Shown here one piece after another: positions 40,525 to 49,638 of a DNA stretch of 64,000 bases. A program made the translations under genes and the position numbers. The stretch's first letter is position 1. Every line of letters starts with the position of its first letter. The notes under the pieces were generated by a model. It had not been told where the DNA came from and did no database searches. It worked only from the letters and a program-made list of their open reading frames with translations. The DNA is from JAHEFU01 sp041395205 (GTDB taxonomy: Bacteria; 4484-113; JAFGCY01): assembly GCA_041395205.1 (NCBI GenBank), contig JAWLAZ010000004.1, forward strand, positions 62,001-126,000, written 5' to 3'.

Positions 40525-41972
40525 CACTGCGAAACCTTCAGGCCGCTGCTCGTCTGGATCAGCAGTGCATCACCGCTTTCACCTTGCACAGCCTGCAGGT
40601 CGTTGATCTCCTCCCCGAGAAATTCCAGGTAGACAAGTTCACCTGTGCTGTTCCACATCCCAATCGTATCGGAGCGGTATTCATTCAGACCCTCGATGAT
40701 CCGCGCTGCCAGCAGGCGCTGCCCGTTGCGCTCGATCACGGCATAGCCATGCCCGCTGCCCCAGTCAAGTCCCATCCCGAGTTGCATCTCCTGCCAGCCC
40801 TCCGGCCTGGCCAGCTTCAGGCGCTCGCCGCTGACGGCATTCAGCAGGCTCGTGCCCAGCAGGATCGCCGCCGGTCCCTCCGCAGAAATGGCAACGCAGA
40901 AGGAGGGCGGACTGGCCAGCGGATTGCCGCTCAGGCCGGGGATGTCCGTGGCCTCCTGCTTCAGCCCGAAGGCCTGCACATTGTTGCTGTAGGGATCCAG
41001 TCCACTGGAACCGACACCGAGCAGCTCATCCATGCCGTCTCCATCGATGTCGCCATGTACCAGGGTGCTGGAAACCGCGGACATGCTTCCCTTCCATAGC
41101 TCCTTTCCACCTTTTCCATAGGCCCGCACCTGAGGAGTCCCAGCCTCGTCATAGCCTGCCAGCAGCACATCGCCGAAGCCGTCGCCATCGATATCGGCAT
41201 CAGTGAGGGTCGCCATGTCGGAACTGCCATCCAGGTTGGCCAGCCGTTCTCCGGCCAGGTTCAGCACAACGGTGGAATAGGTGTAGTCAATGCCTGCGGC
41301 TGCATCCGGTGAGTCATTGCCGAAATCCATGGCCAGCAGTTCGTCAATGCCGTCGTGATCCATGTCCCAGGCAGCCGTGATCAGGTAGTCCGCAGCGGGC
41401 TGTTCAAGCAGACGCATGCTGCCGTCCAGTTCGAGGATCTGCGCGGCATCCTGGGTCAGCAGCAGTTCGGACTGCGGGTCGGCATCCAGATTGGCAACGA
41501 TCGGATAGACATAGTATTCATCGCTGCCTGCCACTTCCAGGATGCTCTTCCAGCCAAGCGCTGCACCGAGTTTCACGCCGGCATCATGCAGCTCCAGCGG
41601 ACGCAGCATCTCCAGCTGCGAATCCAGCATCATCCCGATCGTTGCCGCATCCATCACCCCGACGAAGCCGTCGGAATAACTCTTGTCAATCCCGACATCC
41701 GCCAGCAGGGCCTTGTCATCCTCGCTCAGTGCCTTCCAGAGCGTGTCGACTTCCGCCTGGGTCGCCGGCTGGCCCATTCCCGGCACGCCACCCTGCTGCT
41801 GGGCCTGGTTCTGGGCCTGCGGGCTGCTGAATCCCTGGCTCAGGCCCTTGCCGGCCTGGTCCAGCAGGTCGCAGGAACTGCCGATGGTCGTTGCCAGTGC
41901 AAGTACGAGCAACATCCCCAGTCTCTGACGAGTCGCCACGCCAGCTCCGCCTGATACCACAAATGCCTGCAT
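40524..41972 (-). CDS. FG-GAP/VCBS-type beta-propeller lipoprotein (paralogue 3)
   Basis: A 482-residue protein with a signal peptide ending TTIGSSC (lipobox) and a Gln-rich linker. The helical motif is EVDTLWKALSEDDKALLADV. Ca2+ loops are DMDHDGIDELLA, DIDGDGFGDVLLA and DIDGDGMDELLG. The C-terminus has MWNSTGELVYLEFLGEEI. It is first in the three-gene operon and has GGGAGG 6 nt before the ATG. It is most like paralogue 4 at 45.7-47.3 kb, with which it shares the spacing of all elements. Confidence 0.75.
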   Translation of the reverse strand: MQAFVVSGGAGVATRQRLGMLLVLALATTIGSSCDLLDQAGKGLSQGFSSPQAQNQAQQQGGVPGMGQPATQAEVDTLWKALSEDDKALLADVGIDKSYSDGFVGVMDAATIGMMLDSQLEMLRPLELHDAGVKLGAALGWKSILEVAGSDEYYVYPIVANLDADPQSELLLTQDAAQILELDGSMRLLEQPAADYLITAAWDMDHDGIDELLAMDFGNDSPDAAAGIDYTYSTVVLNLAGERLANLDGSSDMATLTDADIDGDGFGDVLLAGYDEAGTPQVRAYGKGGKELWKGSMSAVSSTLVHGDIDGDGMDELLGVGSSGLDPYSNNVQAFGLKQEATDIPGLSGNPLASPPSFCVAISAEGPAAILLGTSLLNAVSGERLKLARPEGWQEMQLGMGLDWGSGHGYAVIERNGQRLLAARIIEGLNEYRSDTIGMWNSTGELVYLEFLGEEINDLQAVQGESGDALLIQTSSGLKVSQ

Positions 41973-42091
41973 GTCCCTGCCTCCCGTGCCGCTGCACCGT
42001 GCCGCGGCTGATCAATTCTATCCAACGGCACATTCCTCAGGGCGAGATCAGCAGGCGCGACTGGGTGAGCACTGCGAGACGCTGACGGTTT

Positions 42092-42199
42092 TCAATGACT
42101 GCCGCCCAGATGCCAAGCCAGCAAAACTCCGACCGCTGCTGCGATCAGCAACAGTTCAAGCCAGATCCGCCAGCGATTTTTTCCCGTACCCACGGCCAT
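42092..42199 (-). CDS. Possible 35-residue single-span membrane protein
   Basis: A short frame with a basic N-terminus (GTGKNRWRIW), one hydrophobic segment (LELLLIAAAVGVLLAW) and a His-containing tail. A TAGCAT hexamer lies 6 nt before the ATG, the same arrangement seen at other starts in this window. The charge distribution suggests N-in topology. No family is recognised; the evidence is the hydrophobic segment plus the upstream hexamer. Confidence 0.4.
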   Translation of the reverse strand: MAVGTGKNRWRIWLELLLIAAAVGVLLAWHLGGSH

Positions 42200-42664
42200 G
42201 ATTCAATGCTAGCCTGCGGAAGCAGCCAAGTCACTGAGTCATTGAGTCAACTGTCACAATGGCGGCCAGGTGATATTGACTCCCCGACATGGTGACTCAT
42301 TTACTCTCCCCACTGCAGCCAGCTACCAGCAACCTGCCCCCGGAACCCTGTTTAAACCAAATCCCCGCGCGGAATAATATGTATGCCTGAGCTACAATAC
42401 GCAGCCGTGGAAAGCGAGATGTTCACACTGAAGTACACATCCGGATTCCGAAACCCGCCGGTGCCGGCCGGCACCACTGCGCGCGCCTGAGCAAGCCGCG
42501 GACCCCTCCGCATCCCCGCCAGCCGCGCCTCCTGACCTCCCCTGCCCATGCCTGCAGCCCCGGTCAGTGCTCCCCCGCCAGCCAGGCACCATCCCCGCCG
42601 ATACATATAAGGTACAATCCTGCTTTCGCGGGACCCGCACTGATATTGAGGAAATCCGACTGAG
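42200..42664. other. Intergenic region upstream of asnS
   Basis: No protein gene is supported between the small membrane ORF and asnS. A TACAAT near 42611 may be the asnS -10. Short direct repeats (CACTGAGTCATTGAGTCA) occur near 42230. No T-box or other leader RNA is recognised. Confidence 0.4.
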
Positions 42665-44197
42665 ATGAGTGAGACACAGACAATGAGTGAGGCAGCACCC
42701 CACGTACGCATCCGCGCCATCGGCCCCGGGCATCTCGGGCAGCGCGTGCAGATCCGCGGCTGGCTGGCCAACAAGCCCGGCGGCAAGGGCCGTTACTTCC
42801 TCTGGCTGCGCGACGGCAGCGGCATCATCCAGGCCGTCGCCGAGCAGGAGAAGTCCAGCGCTGAGGACTGGGAGGCCGTCGAGAGCATCGGGCTCGAAAG
42901 CAGCATCATCGTGGAGGGCATCGTCAAGGCGCACCCGAAGAACGAGGGTGAGTTCGAGCTGGACTTCGCCGGCATCAGGGTGCTGCAGGCCGTCAGCGAC
43001 TACCCGATCACCAAGAAGGAGCACGGCACCGAGTTCCTGATGAAGCACCGCCACCTCTGGCTGCGCGGCCGCCGCCAGAGCGCCATCCTGCGCATCCGCG
43101 CCGAGGTGCACAAGGCCTGGGCTGACTTCTTCTATGAACGCGGCTTCTTCCGCGTTGACACCCCGATCTTCACCCCCAACGCCTGCGAGGGCACGACGAC
43201 GCTGTTCGAGGTGGACTACCACGGCGACACCGTCTACCTCTCGCAGTCCGGCCAGCTCTACAACGAGGCGGACATCGGCGCGCTCGGGCAGGTCTACTGC
43301 TTCGGCCCGACCTTCCGTGCGGAGAAGAGCAAGACGCGGCGCCACCTGCTGGAGTTCTGGATGCTGGAGATGGAAGCTGCGTTCTACGACTTCGATGACA
43401 ACATCCGCTTCCAGGAGGAGATGATCGCGTTCACGGTCAGCCGCATCCTCGAGCGTTGCAGCGCCGAGCTGAAGGAGCTCGGGCGCGACCCGGAGAAGCT
43501 GCGCCCGGCCACGCAGACGCCCTATCCGCGCCTGCGCTACGGCGATGCGATCGAGCTGATCAACCGCTCGCGCGTGGCAACGCTGATGGAGCAGCGCGGC
43601 ATCGGCGAGGAGCAGGCCCGCGAGCTGCTCTACAGCGGCAAGGCCACCTTCAGTGACGACACCTATGATGACGACGCGGAGAAGACGCGCAAGCTCGAAC
43701 CCTTCCGCTGGGGCGACGACTTCGGCGCGCCGGATGAGGCCGCGATCAGTGCGCAGTACGACCGCCCGGTGTTCGTCAGCAACTTCCCCACGGAGATCAA
43801 GGGCTTCTACTTCAAGCAGGATGAGGAAGCGGACGGCAGCCTGCGCGTGGACCCGGTGTTCACCGCGCTGCCCGACGACATGAAGCTGCCCGGCATGAGC
43901 GGGCATACCGTGCAGGGTGCGGACTGCATCGGCCCGGAGGGTGCCGGCGAGATGATCGGCGGCAGCCAGCGCGAGGACAACTTCGAGCGCCTGATGGAGA
44001 ACATCGAGCACCACCAGCTGCCGCTGGACTTCTTCCAGTGGTACCTCGACACCCGGCGTTATGGCAACGTGCCGCACAGCGGCTTCGGGATCGGCATGGA
44101 GCGATTCGTGGCCTGGGTCTGCGGCGGCAGCGACACGCCGGTGCACATCCGCGAGGTGATCACCTTCCCGCGCATGCTGCACCAGTTCGAACCCTAG
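42665..44197 (+). CDS. asnS: Asparaginyl-tRNA synthetase
   Basis: A class II tRNA synthetase of 510 residues that charges tRNA-Asn. The N-terminal OB-fold anticodon-binding domain covers about residues 20-115 (QIRGWLANKPGGKGRYFLWL). The catalytic core has motif 2 in FGPTFRAEKSKTRRHLLEFW, the AsnRS-typical EMEAAF, and motif 3 in GFGIGMERFVAWV. The sequence favours AsnRS over AspRS (CEGTTTLFEV, SGQLYNEA). The stop codon TAG shares its G with the GGAGG of a hairpin repeat. Confidence 0.95.
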   Translation: MSETQTMSEAAPHVRIRAIGPGHLGQRVQIRGWLANKPGGKGRYFLWLRDGSGIIQAVAEQEKSSAEDWEAVESIGLESSIIVEGIVKAHPKNEGEFELDFAGIRVLQAVSDYPITKKEHGTEFLMKHRHLWLRGRRQSAILRIRAEVHKAWADFFYERGFFRVDTPIFTPNACEGTTTLFEVDYHGDTVYLSQSGQLYNEADIGALGQVYCFGPTFRAEKSKTRRHLLEFWMLEMEAAFYDFDDNIRFQEEMIAFTVSRILERCSAELKELGRDPEKLRPATQTPYPRLRYGDAIELINRSRVATLMEQRGIGEEQARELLYSGKATFSDDTYDDDAEKTRKLEPFRWGDDFGAPDEAAISAQYDRPVFVSNFPTEIKGFYFKQDEEADGSLRVDPVFTALPDDMKLPGMSGHTVQGADCIGPEGAGEMIGGSQREDNFERLMENIEHHQLPLDFFQWYLDTRRYGNVPHSGFGIGMERFVAWVCGGSDTPVHIREVITFPRMLHQFEP

Positions 44198-44321
44198 GAG
44201 GTCAGTCCCGCGCAGCAGGACTGACCAGGGGTGCTGCATTCCGTCGTAGACAGGATGCAGCCCTGCCAACAATGGAGGTCAACCCTTAGGTTGACAACAG
44301 AGGTCGAGCGCAAGCTCGGCG
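44197..44321 (+). repeat. GGAGG hairpin units after asnS
   Basis: Units: 44197-44225 (GTCAGTCC/GGACTGAC), an atypical longer one (TGCTGCAT/ATGCAGC near 44231-44266), 44274-44298 (GTCAACC-CTTA-GGTTGAC-AAC) and 44299-44321. The last has the same stem-loop as the second thrS unit (GTCGAGCGCAAGCTCGGC). Confidence 0.75.
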
Positions 44322-44354
44322 TGGATGTCCATTAATTACCGTCTACTGAAAGGA

Positions 44355-44390
44355 GCAATGAGCCCGGCATTTTCCCGCCGGGTTCATTGC
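44355..44390. terminator. Long inverted repeat between asnS and a convergent gene
   Basis: A 14-bp stem (GCAATGAGCCCGGC with GCCGGGTTCATTGC, one mismatch) and an 8-nt loop lie between two convergent genes, 70 nt past the TPR gene's stop. It could serve as a bidirectional terminator, though a U tract is lacking. Confidence 0.5.
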
Positions 44391-44459
44391 TGCTTGCATT
44401 GCCTGTTGCGACCAGGAAGAACTGATCTCACTTCCGGTGATTGGCAACTCTCCATGTTC

Positions 44460-45449
44460 CTACATCGCCTGCTCCATCTCGCCCTCATGCTCCTGGGACT
44501 GGCGACGACGTACAAGCACTATCAGGAAGACCAGCAGCAGTCCTGCAATCCCGAACATCAGGTTGCGCGTACGGGCAGTTCTGTCCGCCCCGCTGGCATA
44601 TGCCATGCGCTCCGCCAGCCCTGCTTCACTGACGCCGTAGTCAAGCGCCCGCTGGTAGGCCACCAGAGCGGATCTGGGCGAACCGCTCTGCAGCTCCACG
44701 TCTCCGAGATCCACGAGCAGCTGCGCCACCATCGGGTCCGCGCTGCGGATGAAGCGGAGGCGCTCCTTGAGCTGGTACTGCAGGGCCATGCGCATCAGTC
44801 CAAGCGAGACAGTGTCACCGCGGTTGTTCATGCTTGATGAACTGAACGCCTGCAGGCGGCCATCCTGGAACGCGGATTCCATGCCCGTGACCCGGTTGTG
44901 CTCCAGCCAGTCCGGGTCCGTTGCCAGTGCCAGCTTGGCCTCGAGGATCCGTGCATGCAGCCATTCCGTACCGCTGTGGGAATCCGGATTGCGCTTCAGT
45001 CCCTCATTGATCCACTTCAGGGCGTTCAGGTTGTCACCGGTCAGCTCGCAGGCGGTGCCGAGGTTGGCAGCGATCTTGTATTCTCCGGGCCGGCGTTCCT
45101 CCATCTCGATCCAGACATCGCGGGCCTTCTCAAAGGCACCACTGTAGACCAGTGCCACCGCGTAGCTGTTGCGGGCATCCCAGGCGGCCTGCTCGCTATT
45201 GCCAGTTGCCCAGGCCTGCTGACTGACGCTGTCACCTTCGTAGTCCAGCACCGCCCTGTTCCATTTCTCCGCATCGAATGTGGTCGGATGCAGCAACTGG
45301 TCCAGGGCGCTGGCCTGCTGGTTCTCCAAATCGATGTGGTCCTCTTCTGCATCATTGAGGCAGGCCGCCGCCGGCACCGCCATCAGCATTGCCAGGCTCA
45401 GTCCCAGGCCGAATCCGGCCTGCAGCAGAAATCTCATCACTCCAGACAT
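44460..45449 (-). CDS. Exported TPR-like protein with C-terminal membrane anchor
   Basis: A 329-residue protein with a signal peptide (MRFLLQAGFGLGLSLAMLM, cleavage near PAAA-C). The body has TPR-like helical pairs (SYAVALVYSGAFEKARDVW, YKIAANLGTACELTGDNL, AQLLVDLGDVELQSGSPRSA). A C-terminal membrane segment (LMFGIAGLLLVFLIVLV) is followed by RRR. It is predicted to sit outside the cytoplasm, anchored at the C-terminus. Function unknown. GGAGG lies just before the chosen ATG, which argues against the longer frame. Confidence 0.65.
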   Translation of the reverse strand: MSGVMRFLLQAGFGLGLSLAMLMAVPAAACLNDAEEDHIDLENQQASALDQLLHPTTFDAEKWNRAVLDYEGDSVSQQAWATGNSEQAAWDARNSYAVALVYSGAFEKARDVWIEMEERRPGEYKIAANLGTACELTGDNLNALKWINEGLKRNPDSHSGTEWLHARILEAKLALATDPDWLEHNRVTGMESAFQDGRLQAFSSSSMNNRGDTVSLGLMRMALQYQLKERLRFIRSADPMVAQLLVDLGDVELQSGSPRSALVAYQRALDYGVSEAGLAERMAYASGADRTARTRNLMFGIAGLLLVFLIVLVRRRQSQEHEGEMEQAM

Positions 45450-45738
45450 GTCCACCTCCCGAGTTCCATGAATAAACAGACTCAATACATCCATCCCGCT
45501 TCAACTGCGCGCGCTGTTTCCTTACTGGACTCGCAAGGTGGAAAGATGTTTCAGAGAATGTTCAGAGCTCGTGCGGCACTTCCGTGCAGAGGTTGTATGT
45601 TTATCCGGACTAGATGCGAGGCTCATGGTCTGAGATGGAAAAACGCACCGTACTGGTATACAGGCTGACAACTGAGGGACAGTCGGCTGGTATCCCCGGT
45701 TGCCAATCCCATCGCCTTCCTGACTGGTGTCATGAAAG

Positions 45739-47316
45739 CTATTCAGCAGCCAGCAGACGCGTATCAGTGACAACGTACAGTCGGCTGCCATCCTTGCTGG
45801 TGAGGATGTCCCGTACCTGCTCACCGAACTGCTCCAGATACACGAGGCTGCCACGGCTGTCCCACATCCCGACGGTATCCGCCCGGCTGTCCCTGTAGCT
45901 ACGAGGCAGTGTTGCCACCAGCCGATGGCTGCTGCCTTCACGCCACAGGCGCATTTGTGGCCTCGGTTGGCTGTGAGTCGCAGGAATCACGTAGCCATCC
46001 GGCAGCTCCAGCTCCACCATCCCGCTGCTCCAGCTCAGGTAGACACCATCCTGGCAGACCATGTCCGCGCGTCCATCGTCATTCATGTCCAGAAGCGCAA
46101 TGATTGCTCCGTGATCCCTGTGTCCGGTGGCGCTGATTGAATCAGCATCGGCCTGTTTGATGCCTACGAACAGTTCGTCATAGGCATTTGCCTTCTTCTG
46201 GGAAGGACGCTTGACAAGCAGTTCATCCATTCCATCGCCATCCACATCACCAGTCAGGAGATCATCGTAGTTCGAGAACTGAGTGCTGTAGACCAGATCG
46301 CCCCCACGTTCAACCGCGAAGAGCGTCTTGTCCATGATGTAGGAAGTATTGTTCGGATCCCCCATCTGGTTGGAGCGGTAGCAAAGCAACTCTGGAATGC
46401 CATCTCCGTCCATGTCCACTTCCGGCAGTCGCATATTCCACACGGTGCCGGGTGTTTGTGTGACCTTGTTTCCTTCCATATCGACAAGTACCCCCTCCTT
46501 GCCGCTCATGTACGGATTGCCATTCTCTGACCCTGTTTGGTCACTTTGCAGCAGTTCATCGCGACCATCTCCATCGTAATCAAAGGCCGCCATCAGCATG
46601 CCACTTCCTGCGCCTTCGGATTGCCAGCTCGTGCCATCCGGGTTTATGAACTGCAGGCCCCTGTTCCAGATCGCAATTTCCTCATCAGGATCCTCGTCGA
46701 AGTTCCCTGGTAACACCGGGATGGGCTTCCAGTTGATTCGCTCCTCCTGAGAACTGAAACTCGCGAGCAACTGCCACACCAGTTGGTTCCCTTGCAGCAG
46801 TTTTGCAGGCTCTGCATGCAGAGGCTTGCAGCGACTCAATTCACGCTGAATCATGTCCGAAACATAGGCCTTGTCGTATCTTGCGCCTTCCAGCCGCTGC
46901 TTCTCGATCCAGAGCTCACGGTTCGTGCCGGACTCCGTAAGTCGGTCTTGCTGTTGCTCTCCCAGCTTCTCCCATGCTCCCTCCGGATCGGAGTACTCAG
47001 TGTATCGGTCCCAGCTCGGTTTACCCCGGAAGTTGTCAGCAAGCAGCTTGCGGTCCACATCGCTCAGCGCATTCCAAAGCTCGTCAATCTCGGTCTGGGT
47101 AACCGGATGACTCGTTTGACGTGCTGCATAGGTAGTATCACCTGCCAGTACCGGCAGTCCGTCGGCCTTCGTTCCAAGTACCACCTGCTCATCATCAGCT
47201 TGTCGGCAGGCTGAGGTAGCCAGGCACAGCAGCATTGCCACGGCAACAGCCGCCGACCTAAACAGATACGGCACTTCTCCCGGATGTCCCATGTGCAATC
47301 CCCTACGAATTCTCAT
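45739..47316 (-). CDS. FG-GAP/VCBS-type beta-propeller lipoprotein (paralogue 4)
   Basis: A protein of up to 525 residues with a signal peptide ending in lipobox LATSAC. The helical motif is EIDELWNALSDVDRKLLADN. Ca2+ loops are DYDGDGRDELLQS, DMDGDGIPELLCY, DVDGDGMDELLV and DMNDDGRADMVC. The C-terminus has MWDSRGSLVYLEQFGEQV. It resembles paralogue 3 closely in plan. The N-terminal start is uncertain because several Met codons precede the signal peptide and none has a clear Shine-Dalgarno sequence. Confidence 0.75.
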   Translation of the reverse strand: MRIRRGLHMGHPGEVPYLFRSAAVAVAMLLCLATSACRQADDEQVVLGTKADGLPVLAGDTTYAARQTSHPVTQTEIDELWNALSDVDRKLLADNFRGKPSWDRYTEYSDPEGAWEKLGEQQQDRLTESGTNRELWIEKQRLEGARYDKAYVSDMIQRELSRCKPLHAEPAKLLQGNQLVWQLLASFSSQEERINWKPIPVLPGNFDEDPDEEIAIWNRGLQFINPDGTSWQSEGAGSGMLMAAFDYDGDGRDELLQSDQTGSENGNPYMSGKEGVLVDMEGNKVTQTPGTVWNMRLPEVDMDGDGIPELLCYRSNQMGDPNNTSYIMDKTLFAVERGGDLVYSTQFSNYDDLLTGDVDGDGMDELLVKRPSQKKANAYDELFVGIKQADADSISATGHRDHGAIIALLDMNDDGRADMVCQDGVYLSWSSGMVELELPDGYVIPATHSQPRPQMRLWREGSSHRLVATLPRSYRDSRADTVGMWDSRGSLVYLEQFGEQVRDILTSKDGSRLYVVTDTRLLAAE

Positions 47317-47592
47317 TTACTACACAGCGTAGTATATACCACAAATCTTTGGGCAATGAAGATTGAGCAATGAGCAATGACGGAGCTGCGTTGCGAAATC
47401 ACGCCGCAGGCGTGATGCAGCTGCACAGGACGGGAAACTTACGTACCACATGTTGCATAGCCTGCGAAGCTACGCTTCGCGGCTCCGTCCTCATCCGCAA
47501 TTCATTGCCCACTCGTCATTGCTCATTCCTGCCCGGCGACCGAAGTCGCCATTGCGGATATCTGACCACTGCCCACTGTCAACTCACCCCTG
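47317..47592. other. 276-nt intergenic region with inverted repeats
   Basis: No gene is supported. Palindromes include ATCACGCCGCAGGCGTGAT and GCGAAGCTACGCTTCGC, and GAGCAATGACGGAGC near 47367 is mirrored by GGCTCCGTC and GTCATTGCTC further on. These look like relatives of the hairpin repeats, in both orientations. Confidence 0.5.
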
Positions 47593-47612
47593 CTATTTCA
47601 TCTCAATCAGCG

Positions 47613-48077
47613 TCATCGCGAATTCGCCATGGCTGAGCAGTTTCTCCCGCAGTTCCTGTGACATTCCGGGGCAGCCATGTCCATGCTGCTGATGCTGACA
47701 ACGAGCCCGCTGCCTTCCTTTTCATACAGCCGGCCCGCGGACATCAGACGTTTCTCATCCTCGCTCGTGAAGCTGCCCTTGTAGGCGCTGTACTGGGTCT
47801 CCCTGTAGCCGAGCCCCGCGAGCTGACTGTCGAAATGCGCCACCACGCTTTCCCAGCCATCCGGGTTGTTGAAGCGCACGGTCAGCGTGCTGATCCGCGA
47901 ATCGGGGCTGCCCTGCACACCGGGTATCTCTGTCAGTTCGCGGGTCTCATCCACGACACTCGAGCCCGCTGGCAGGCTCAGTCCCCGCAGGCCATACTGC
48001 CCCCTGCCACAGCCCGCCAGCAGCAGCAAGCTTGCCAGCAGCAGGGTCAGTGTCAGTGATATGTGAAGATTCCGCAT
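47613..48077 (-). CDS. Small lipoprotein, possibly frameshifted at its end
   Basis: A protein of about 154 residues with lipobox LLLLAGC. Residues after the anchor (GLRGLSLPAGSSVVDETREL) and a later GWESVVAHFDSQLAGLGY are shared with the neighbouring exported protein, so they are paralogues. The last 17 or so residues (PECHRNCGRNCSAMANSR) look unnatural. One added base in the CCCC run near 47680 would instead give GMSQELREKLLSHGEFAM and a stop at 47593, a more protein-like helical ending. The frame may be broken by a mutation or a sequencing error. Function unknown. Confidence 0.6.
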   Translation of the reverse strand: MRNLHISLTLTLLLASLLLLAGCGRGQYGLRGLSLPAGSSVVDETRELTEIPGVQGSPDSRISTLTVRFNNPDGWESVVAHFDSQLAGLGYRETQYSAYKGSFTSEDEKRLMSAGRLYEKEGSGLVVSISSMDMAAPECHRNCGRNCSAMANSR

Positions 48078-48102
48078 CTCTCCAATGCAGCATACCGCAG
48101 CT

Positions 48103-48723
48103 TCAGGTCCGTTGTGCGCCAGCCGGCTCAGCAATCGCGTCAGTCTCCACAACTTCAGCGGGGACTGCAGCTTCGCTCATCCAGATGACCACGACTGCGT
48201 ATCGTCCAAACTGCGGATCCGGCAATTTGTACTCATCTGCCATTGCCTGCATCATATTCAATGTATCTGAGTTGTCCATCACCACGAGGTAGATGTCCTG
48301 TTCCGGATCGCAGTACTCCAGCATGCCGCCCGCGATGGCCTGTGTCTGCTGCTTCACGAGCTCAGCCTTTTCCAGTGCTAGTTCGCGGTCGTAGCCCTTT
48401 TTGTCCATCAGGCGGCGGACGATGCGCTCAGTCCTTGCGTCAAGCCAGCCCTGTTCCAGCTGGAATTGAGCAAAATGCTCTTCCACCGCCTGCCAGCCGC
48501 TGTCAAGATTGAAGTCCAGCATCTGCATACTGAGCGGCTCGCGGTCATCGTCCAGGAAGTCGATCATCCCTATATACTCTTCAGCCAGCAGTTCCTGCAG
48601 TTCGCTGTTGACAACGACCGCATCGGGAGGGAGTGTCAGTCCCTCGAGCCAGAATTCGTCCTGTTCAGCGAAAGCGAGCAGCGGAAACATGGAGATCAGC
48701 ATCACAATCAGCAATGTGCGCAT
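48103..48723 (-). CDS. Small exported protein, paralogue of the preceding lipoprotein
   Basis: A 206-residue protein with a cleavable signal peptide (LLIVMLISMFPLLAFA). The mature part starts FWLEGLTLPPDAVVVNSELQ and contains GWQAVEEHFAQFQLEQGW, both matching the adjacent lipoprotein. The middle is helical and charged (YDRELALEKAELVKQQTQ). No family or catalytic motif is recognised. A TACAAT hexamer lies 6 nt before the ATG and no Shine-Dalgarno sequence is visible. The next gene starts 25 nt downstream. Confidence 0.6.
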   Translation of the reverse strand: MRTLLIVMLISMFPLLAFAEQDEFWLEGLTLPPDAVVVNSELQELLAEEYIGMIDFLDDDREPLSMQMLDFNLDSGWQAVEEHFAQFQLEQGWLDARTERIVRRLMDKKGYDRELALEKAELVKQQTQAIAGGMLEYCDPEQDIYLVVMDNSDTLNMMQAMADEYKLPDPQFGRYAVVVIWMSEAAVPAEVVETDAIAEPAGAQRT

Positions 48724-48801
48724 GCCTTGATTGTAACTTCAGTGGATGGCGTATCTGCGCGGGATCCGAATTGCGGCGCTTACCGGATTGAACTGATTCA
48801 G

Positions 48802-48899
48802 ATTGTGCGCCAATCACGCCTTGGCGTGATCGCACCTCCTGCTTCTCATTCTCATTCTAACCACTGCCTTCTGCCCACTGCCTACTGCCCACTGACCAC
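48802..48899 (-). repeat. GGAGG hairpin unit followed by a short-period degenerate repeat
   Basis: On the minus strand, GGAGG is followed by a long stem with inner arms ATCACGCC/GGCGTGAT, outer arms GTGCG/CGCAC, and a CACAAT ending. Between it and the upstream gene's stop is a low-complexity tract of ACTGCC/CACTG/TTCTG/TACTG units (48855-48899). Confidence 0.6.
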
Positions 48900-49601
48900 T
48901 CACTTCGGCCAGTTCAGCACCACCTGCTGTCCCGTGCTGGCATCCCAGTAGTTCAGCACCGCCGCCTCGCGCTGCTCCGCCGACCAGTCCCGGCGCAGCC
49001 TGCCATACTGGTCCAGCGGCTCCCCGCCCGCGAGCATGATCACCACGCCGTCCGGCACGCCGTCGCCATCGATGTCATGACCGCCGTCAGCACTGCCGTC
49101 ATAGCCGATCAGCACATAGGCGCAGACATTACCAAGTTCGTTGTACTGCGTGATGTAGCTGAAATTGCCCACCGCCTCCGCAGTCCAGCCGAAGGGTACG
49201 CAGCGCGCATTGTTGCTGCTGCCATCGCCCTCGACAAAGGGATTCGGGTAGAAGCCCGGCTCTCCATAGGCCCGATGCGCGGGATGTTCACCGCAGCAGG
49301 ACTGCTGCATCAGCTGGCTGAGGGCCGGCGGGTAGTTGTTGCCCCAGCTCCTGTCCCCAGCCTCATCAGTCAGGTCGTGCTCCACGGCCCAGCGCTCCAG
49401 CCAGAGCTGGATGCTGTGCAATTCCGATTTGAGCTGCGTGCGGGCCTGCTCATCCCACTGCTCTGCACCCCATTCACCGCTGGCAACTCCATCCCAGTAG
49501 GCACTGCGCATATCCGCCCGTTTACTGTCAGCAGCTGAAGGTGCTGTCAGTATTGCCAGCAGCAGCATGCTGCTCAGCAGCATGATTGTCACTTTGTTCA
49601 T
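48900..49601 (-). CDS. Exported protein with GFYPNPF motif (paralogue A)
   Basis: A 233-residue protein with a signal peptide (IMLLSSMLLLAILTAPSAA). The mature part begins with a helix (LKSELHSIQLWLERWAVEHD), then NYPPALSQLMQQSCCGEH, GEPGFYPNPFVEGDG and VPFGWTAEAVGNFSYITQY. It ends with a DIDGDGVPDGVVIMLAGG loop. The helix, proline-rich segment and C-terminal beta part recall pseudopilin-like folds, but no prepilin cleavage motif is present. The family is not recognised. The neighbouring upstream gene is a clear paralogue. AGGGAG precedes the ATG. Confidence 0.65.
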   Translation of the reverse strand: MNKVTIMLLSSMLLLAILTAPSAADSKRADMRSAYWDGVASGEWGAEQWDEQARTQLKSELHSIQLWLERWAVEHDLTDEAGDRSWGNNYPPALSQLMQQSCCGEHPAHRAYGEPGFYPNPFVEGDGSSNNARCVPFGWTAEAVGNFSYITQYNELGNVCAYVLIGYDGSADGGHDIDGDGVPDGVVIMLAGGEPLDQYGRLRRDWSAEQREAAVLNYWDASTGQQVVLNWPK

Positions 49602-49638
49602 TCCGCACTCCCTGTCCATCACTTGCATCAAACTCCGC

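Noticed and set aside
42392..44272. A 626-residue open frame on the minus strand across asnS
   Set aside because: It is antisense to a clear asparaginyl-tRNA synthetase; the composition is the usual Val/Leu/Ala/Asp-rich shadow of GC-rich codons.
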